64,000 bases of DNA, taken from positions 21,577,122 through 21,641,121 of the forward strand of contig CM025855.1 in assembly GCA_003952965.2 (NCBI GenBank). Reading direction: 5' to 3'. This stretch comes from Morella rubra. Taxonomy: Eukaryota > Streptophyta > Magnoliopsida > Fagales > Myricaceae. The translations under genes and the position numbers were made by a program. The notes below the pieces were generated by a model. The model saw only the letters and a program-made list of their open reading frames with translations, did no database searches and was not told the origin of the DNA. Shown one piece after another: positions 58,691 to 64,000 of this stretch; positions within the stretch are counted from its first letter, which is position 1; the number at the start of each line of letters is the position of its first letter.

Positions 58691-59140
58691 GACAGGTGGT
58701 CTTTCAAGGGGTAGTGAGCCTGCTGGATCTTCTCTGCTTGAACTTATTGTCTTAAAAGGTATGAATCTTTACCGTATGAAGTCTCTTCTCTTCTAGAAGC
58801 TTAATAACCTAGGGGATTTTAATGTTAACTTTTCTTTTATAATGGTTGGTCGGTTTCTGTGGTTTTTGCTACATTATCAGAGTGAAGAGGAAGAGGCAAC
58901 AAAAGATTGGCGAAGGAAAGTGGCCACAATATTGTTCATCAGTGGGAAAAAAGGGTTACCAAGTTTAGCACGAGCAAGTATCATCACCGTTGCTTGGATG
59001 GCCAGCATTCTCCTCACAGTTGGGGATGAAAATTTGTAGTCCATGGCATGCTCAATTCTCGTACCACATCTGCGAGAATCCGTGGATAATGGCAAATATC
59101 TCGAAGAAAGAGTGCCGGCTTATTACTTTGTTCAATCGAG
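58690..59140 (+). pseudogene. Captured fragment of a LIN-type E3 ubiquitin ligase-like gene
   Basis: An exon-like block ends SEPAGSSLLELIVLK at a donor (AAAAG|GTATGAA, 58759). After an intron of about 120 bp, an acceptor (TTATCAG|AGTG, 58880) opens a block reading SEEEEATKDWRRKVATILF, ISGKKGLPSLARASIITVAW and MASILLTVGDENL. An in-frame TAG follows, then SMACSILVPHLRESVDNGKY and LEERV. The pattern (EEA..W..K..LF.SG…LARASLVTV.WM…MACSILVP.L…LEERV) resembles the helical-repeat part of plant LIN/CERBERUS-type putative E3 ligases, as I recall them. The retained intron indicates capture at the DNA level. The stop and the missing U-box and WD40 parts make it non-functional as a ligase. Confidence 0.5.
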
Positions 59141-59778
59141 CCTAACCATGTGCTATATTATGTTTGTTATTTAATTTTAGAATGTATTGATGTACAACTA
59201 TATTAAATTTTGTATTTTATTTGAAGTAATTCAATATTTTCTTCTATTATGGTTTTAATTTTAATTTTATTACTCTAGATAAACACATTGGATATTTTAT
59301 TCTTAAATAAATCATTTTATCGTTCACAATACATATGTGGACGATCTATCAAAAAATACACCATTCTATCATCAAATAAACTGTTTGATCGACCAACAAA
59401 AGCCGATCGATCGGTTATTTAGTGAAGAAATTCTTTTGTCATGAAAAGTTATCGTGACAATATTTTTTGTCACGAAAAGTTTTAGTGACAAAATTCTTTT
59501 GTCACGAAAAGTTTTCATGACAAAATCCTTTGTCGACAATACTTTTAGTGACGAAATCTTTTTTGTTACGAAAAGTAATCGTGACGAAAAGAATTTCATC
59601 ACTAAAAACTTTTCGTGACAAAATTCAGGTTTTGTCACGAAAGACATTTCGTGACACTCTTTCGCTGACGGAGCGGAGTGCGTGACAAAAAAATTTCGTC
59701 ACTAAAAGTATTAGTGACAAAAATTTGACTTTTAGTGACAAAAAGGGTCATCACTAAAAATCAATTTTTTTTGTAGTG

Positions 59779-61440
59779 CTTGGCCAAAGACCGAGAGATT
59801 GCGACTTTGCTTGTTTGTTAACACATCTGCAATTCTGTCTACTTTGTTGAATCTTGTCTCCACATTATTAAGGTACATAGAATAAAAGGTCAACCATTCG
59901 TTCTCAGTATACGCCTCTGCTATCGACCCCTCTGCATGTGCGCGATTCCATACAAAATATTTGTACTTGCCTAGAGACCTCTCCATTGGGTACATCCATT
60001 GGTATTGAACGGGACCGGCAAGCATCGCTTCTCATGGCAAATGGACAACCAAGTTGACCATTACATCGAAAAAATGGTGAAAAAATCATTTCAAGTTTAC
60101 ACAATATCAATCCCACATCTTTGTCAATACATATTAAGTCATCCATCTTCGATGTACGAACACAAAGATCCTTAAATAAACGGCTAAGCTCCGTCAAAGC
60201 TATTCAAACATCATCCCTTACGACTCCCATAATGCCTACTGGGAGCACTCATTGTAAAAGTATGTGACAGTTGTGACTCTTCAAGCTGGTGATGTTAGAG
60301 TCTGCCACATTCATCGCACAAGATATGTTCAATGCATAATTATCAAGAAATTTAACTATCTTCAACCATTTACATAATGATTGCTGCTCTTCTTTTGAAA
60401 GCGTGTAGCACGCTTGAGCCATCTGATACACTCCACCATTTTCTCGCAAGTGCAACTCCCTTTTAACACCCATCAATTTGAAGATCCTTTCATGCATTGA
60501 CCAAGTGTTTTGTTTTTCCGAGATGATTCATCAACATTCCCAAAATCGAATCACATACATTTTTTTCTACATACATTACATCTAGGTTGTGACGCAGCTT
60601 CAAAGATGCCCAATAAGGCAATTGAAATAATATACTCTTCTTCGTCCAGCTCAACTCTCTTGGCTTATGCTTTTGCTTTCTAAGATGTGATCCTTTTCCA
60701 AATTCTTTATGTAATGCTTCTCTATGTTGTATTAGAACGTCCTCCCCAGTAAGTTCCTTTGGTGCCATTTGATGCTCTTGTTTGCCATCGAACATGGTCT
60801 TATTTCTTCGCCAACTATGACCATTGTCCAAAAACCTTCTGTGGCCCATATAGCATAGCTTTCGGCTATGCTTCAACCATTCAGAGATAGTCTCTCCGTT
60901 GCATGATGGACAAGCCAATTTCTTTTAGTACTCCATCGAAACAAGTTACCATAAGCTAGAAAATCATTAATGGTCCACATCACTCATCCATCGTAAAGGT
61001 GACTAACGTTGACACATCAAACGTTTGAATCCCATCCTCTCAGAGTTGCTTAAACTCGTCAATCAATGGCTGCATAAACACATCAATGTCATTTCTAGGT
61101 GAATGAGGGCTTGGGATTAGTAACGTCATGAACATATATGGTTCTTTCATACACTTCCATGGCTAATTATATGGCATCAACACAACCGCCACATGCTGTA
61201 GTTCGTGCTTATATTCTCCGAATGGATTGAAACTATCAGTAGCCAGCCCCAGTCTTACATTGCGTGCCTCGGTGCTAAACCATCCGTGCAATCGGTCAAA
61301 CTCCTTCCATGCGATTGAATCAGCCGGGTGCCGTAGTACCCCATCGTCCTTCACCCTTTTCACGTCTTGTTATCTCATGTCAGATGCAGTCTTCCTAGAC
61401 ATGAATAACCTTTGAAGCCTTGGGATTTGAGGAAAATGCT
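59779..61440 (-). pseudogene. CACTA/En-Spm TNP2-like transposase, N-terminal and catalytic part
   Basis: Minus-strand order: GVLRHPADSIAWKEFDRLHG and NVRLGLATDSFNPFGEY (61163-61363), then LPWKC/MKEPYMF-type sequence. ACPSCNGETISEWLKHSRKL, CYMGHRRFLDNGHSWRRNK, KKSILFQLPYWASLKLRHNL and DVMYVEKNVCDSILGMLMNH follow (60490-60918). RELHLRENGGVYQMAQACYT and SLKSHNCHILLQ are at 60249-60497. The DUF4218-like part comes last: LSRLFKDLCVRTSKMDDLIC, KLEMIFSPFF, GPVQYQWMYPMERSLGKYK and NRAHAEGSIAEAY, ending LSVFGQA (59800-60197). Frameshifts near 60500, 60950 and 60030 and several stops make it a relic. Its remainder is at 54740-56785. Confidence 0.88.
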
Positions 61441-61544
61441 GAAGCACCTTTTCAGGAATCTTCACTTCTCTTCACTCCTCTTTTGCTAACAAATGATATT
61501 CTAAGAGAATTTACTGCCACACTATTCGAAAGACTCTTTGTGTT

Positions 61545-61770
61545 CTCTAACACCTTTGAATAATCTAAAATGGCAAAATATTTCATTGTAAGTGCTTAAG
61601 TAAGAATTAGAATGAAAATGACACCCTCCAGTGGCAACAAAAATCTCCAGCGTTGGTAGTATCGACACATTTCAAGTACACCCAATTGGAATTTTTGAGT
61701 GTCAACACATGTTATGATAGTGTTGAGACATACCACACACATCCGAGTTGACCATGTGAAGGTTCAGGAC
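61545..61770 (+). mobile_element. Diverged LTR-like fragment matching 54190-54480
   Basis: CTAACACCTTTGAATAATC, then CTAAAATGGC and AGAATGAAAATGACA align with TTAACACCTTTGCATAAGC, CTAAAATGTC and GAGTGGAAATGACA at 54190-54260. TCGACACA and GTGTCAACACATG words follow, as in the other copy. The two fragments flank the CACTA transposase in the same orientation. Confidence 0.4.
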
Positions 61771-62295
61771 ATGAAAAAATTGGACAAAATTCATAGCAAA
61801 TCAACAACCATGATTCAAAAAAACTCGATAATATTGAGTTTATTCATGATATTAATCTATTTCACAGCAAATCAATAATAACAATAATATTTCATTAATT
61901 AATCATCACTCAATAATTAATTAATGAGAAAATATCATGATATGAAAGCTTTACCCATTAATCATTAAATATCACCATCATGTAGCAAAGAACTGGCATT
62001 AATGTGGGACTTACACTATGGGAGCCTATCACACACCAGGAAGAACATGTGTACTAATTTCAACACATAAAAACATGTGCACTAATTCCAACACATAAAC
62101 ATGTGCACTAATTCCAACACATAAAAATATGTGTTCTATGTCCAACCATATCCAGTTCCCCCAAATACTACTTTACCAAATCCAATCATATTCAATGATT
62201 TTCATACCAGACAACAACAACCCAACAATATAAAGTTCATTACCTCAAAGTGGATTGAAAAGTGCAATCGATTAAAAGACCTGTGTAGGATCGCG

Positions 62296-62298
<3 letters not shown>
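61771..62298. other. AT-rich spacer
   Basis: Contains ATTAATTAATCATC..ATTAATTAATGAG near 61895 (a palindromic AT stretch) and three short tandem copies of AACACATAAA.ATGTGCACTAATTCC at 62060-62125. No gene was recognised. Confidence 0.4.

Positions 62299-62334
<36 letters not shown>
62299..62334. repeat. (CT)n microsatellite
   Basis: About 18 uninterrupted TC units; a likely length-variable locus. Confidence 0.95.
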
Positions 62335-62336
<2 letters not shown>

Positions 62337-62370
62337 GTATGGACTACGCGCGATGGCAGGAGCTGTAAAA

Positions 62371-62760
62371 TACACAAAATATAGACTCTTATAATATAAA
62401 AAATATATATAATGAATAGAAATATATTAATGTACTTAGTGTCAATAGATACTAATGTGCTCCATACATTATATTCACCATGTACCCTCACATTATATCA
62501 TACACAAAATATAGACCCTTATAATATAAAATATATATATATGAACAGAAATATATTAATGTACTTAGTGTCAATAGATACTAAAGTGCTCCATACATTA
62601 TATTCACCGTGTACCTCACATTATATCATACACAAAATATAGACCATTATAATATAAAAAATTATTCATATAATGAATAGAAATATATTAATGTACTTAT
62701 TATTAATAGATACTAATGTGCTCCATACATTATATTCATTATGTACCCTTACATTATATC
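62371..62760. repeat. Three-copy ~130-bp AT-rich tandem repeat
   Basis: Units start near 62371, 62501 and 62629, each opening TACACAAAATATAGAC and containing ATATATTAATGTACTTA, AATAGATACTAATGTGCTCC and ACATTATATTCA. The periods are about 130, 128 and 131. A fourth unit begins at 62760 and is cut by the next element at 62771. Confidence 0.85.
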
Positions 62761-62770
62761 ACACATAAAA

Positions 62771-64000
62771 TGTAACACCCCGACCCTCTAATTATTCTTA
62801 TCTATCCTAATTTTCCTAATGAATTATTAATTATAATAATTATGTTACTATTTTCGGATTTAATTATTTTATTACTTTGTTAATAGGAAAAAATCCCTAA
62901 AAATAGTTTTTATATATCCAAAAATTATGAGAAAAATATCCTCATTCTTGTCTTTTCAAGCTCTTTTATTTAATTACTATTTTACTCATTTCAGTATCTT
63001 GAATATTTTTTTAATTGCTAGAAAACACTATTTTACCCCTATTGTTTATTTTAGCCCTAATTTCTCTAGAAACCTTATTTTTCTTCAATCTTTTTGCTTG
63101 CTATGTTTTATTCCCTTGTTTTCTTAGTCAATAGGACCTACCCTAGGTGTGCCATGCATCATATGAATTATTTTCTAGAATTTTTGTTTAAAATAGTGTT
63201 TTTGGGCTTGGATTGCATGATATGATGTCTTTGGGCTTAGAAACCATTTGTTTTTGGACCTTCCTTCAGCCCATTTGACCCAGCCCACATCTCAGCCCAT
63301 GTCAGCACCTCCTTTGACTTGCAAAACCGGTCAAAGCCATAGAATTTTTTGTAATCATTGCCAATCATTTATTGCATGCAAAACCACCATCCATATGTCA
63401 ATTAGTGAGTTGCTGCCGCCCCTCTCCCCCATTGCTGCTTCAAGCCTTGCTTAGACCTCCTAATCTAGTGGTAGGCATGATGATTTGGTCTCTCTAACCC
63501 TTAGCATGGTTAGTTCTAACCCTAGGAGTTAACTATGGTCAAGATGGGCATAAATATGGAGCTCTTGTGAAGGATTCTTCACTGAACTCATTCGGTTGTT
63601 CTTAGAGAGAGGGAGAGACTTAGAGAGAGCTAATAAGAAGTGGAAAAAGGAGAAGAGGGAGGGTGCTAGCCGAATTGTCCTAGGAAGGAGAAAGAGAAGA
63701 AATTTTCAAGAATTCTTGATAAAGGTGGAGCTTTTATTGAGCTTTGCAATCTTTGATGTTATTTTGATGGTTTTGGATCCTAACAACAAGCTCTATGTAG
63801 GTTTCAAGATCATCAAGACCAAAAGAGATTAAGAGAGGTATGGAATTAGTTTGCATGTTAGTCATGATATTAGAATTTTAATGTTTTAGGCTAGCAACAT
63901 GCCATGTAGTGATATGAAACTTTCCATTTGGATGTTCACGTGTTAGAAAAAGGATTAGGTTGGTTAGATGCTAGAGGATTTTGAAGATTATAAGGAATTA
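62771..64000 (+). mobile_element. Start of a gypsy-type LTR-like element (cut by window end)
   Basis: TGTAACACCCCGACCCTC is a common opening of long plant gypsy LTRs. It truncates the tandem repeat beside it. The following ~1.2 kb has no gag-pol. It holds a purine-rich segment with an 80-codon basic frame (63596-63832) that may be LTR leader sequence. The far end lies outside the window. Confidence 0.5.

Larger units (their letters stand above)
56786..59778. mobile_element. CACTA-type element (Pack-CACTA-like), 2993 bp, inside the CACTA transposase
   Basis: The ends are CACTACTATAATTTTCACTTTTAG (56786) and, on the other strand, CACTACAAAAAAAATTGATTTTTAGTG (59778). Both ends are packed with subterminal TTTCGTCACTAAAAG or TTTTAGTGACGAAA words in both orientations (56810-57110 and 59420-59760). 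The 3-bp flanks are ATT and CTT, so the duplication is imperfect. The interior lacks transposase and instead holds CT-rich leader-like sequence, AT-rich intron-like sequence and a gene fragment (58690-59140). The flanking transposase reading continues on both sides (LSVFGQA at 59800; PLGAVEGYD at 56755). Confidence 0.8.

Noticed and set aside
56786..59778. MITE (MULE or Harbinger) instead of CACTA for this element
   Set aside because: The CACTA..TAGTG termini, 3-kb size and dense subterminal repeats fit CACTA. No 9-bp or TTA/TAA duplication is seen.

Overview
The window is nuclear DNA of a flowering plant, most likely a eudicot. The evidence is one intron-bearing plant gene with GT..AG introns, a relic of a plant-type multidomain acetyl-CoA carboxylase, and dense nested plant transposons: L1-type LINEs, Ty1/copia, Ty3/gypsy chromovirus, CACTA/En-Spm and PIF/Harbinger. 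No species can be named from the sequence alone.

Layout. 1-723: 3' part of a gypsy-type LTR. 724-11160: LINE debris, namely an ORF1 fragment, a truncated ORF2, and a nearly full-length but decayed second LINE, all on the minus strand. 11958-13412: an intron-containing acetyl-CoA carboxylase (ACC1-type) pseudogene fragment with nonsense codons. 15193-22990 (minus): the one apparently intact host gene, a SEN1/UPF1-like superfamily-1 helicase with seven coding exons, a 5'-UTR intron and an N-terminal DLNEPP motif. 23000-24331: AT-rich flank.

24332-38240 is a nest of transposons dated relative to one another by target-site duplications. Four elements with LTR-like ends (24383-25628, 26149-27469, 29733-32042, 34544-38227) each carry a perfect 5-bp duplication (GATTT, TCATT, TGAAT, GTATT). 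They lie in a CACTA-like end, a tandem duplication, and other LTRs. A Harbinger transposase relic (28740-29445) and a 'putative plant transposon protein' relic (32640-33546) lie among them.

38240-51281 reads as one large CACTA-like DNA transposon. It has imperfect inverted ends and two subterminal zones packed with a GTYCGGACG-like motif, and it carries pieces of another 'plant transposon protein' ORF and a coiled-coil ORF. It was later split by a complete 7.4-kb Reina-like chromovirus (40114-47481, duplication CCATC) and by a gypsy LTR fragment (48006-48552). A decayed copia pol follows on the minus strand (51304-53734).

54740-61440 is a CACTA transposase gene (minus) split by a second CACTA-type element (56786-59778). 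That inner element carries an intron-containing fragment of what looks like a LIN-type E3 ubiquitin ligase gene, so it resembles a Pack-CACTA. The window closes with a (CT)n tract, a three-copy ~130-bp tandem repeat and the start of another LTR-like element at 62771.

Only the helicase gene looks functional. Everything else is mobile-element sequence, pseudogene or unassigned spacer. All alignments were made by eye; domain assignments rest on recognised family motifs.
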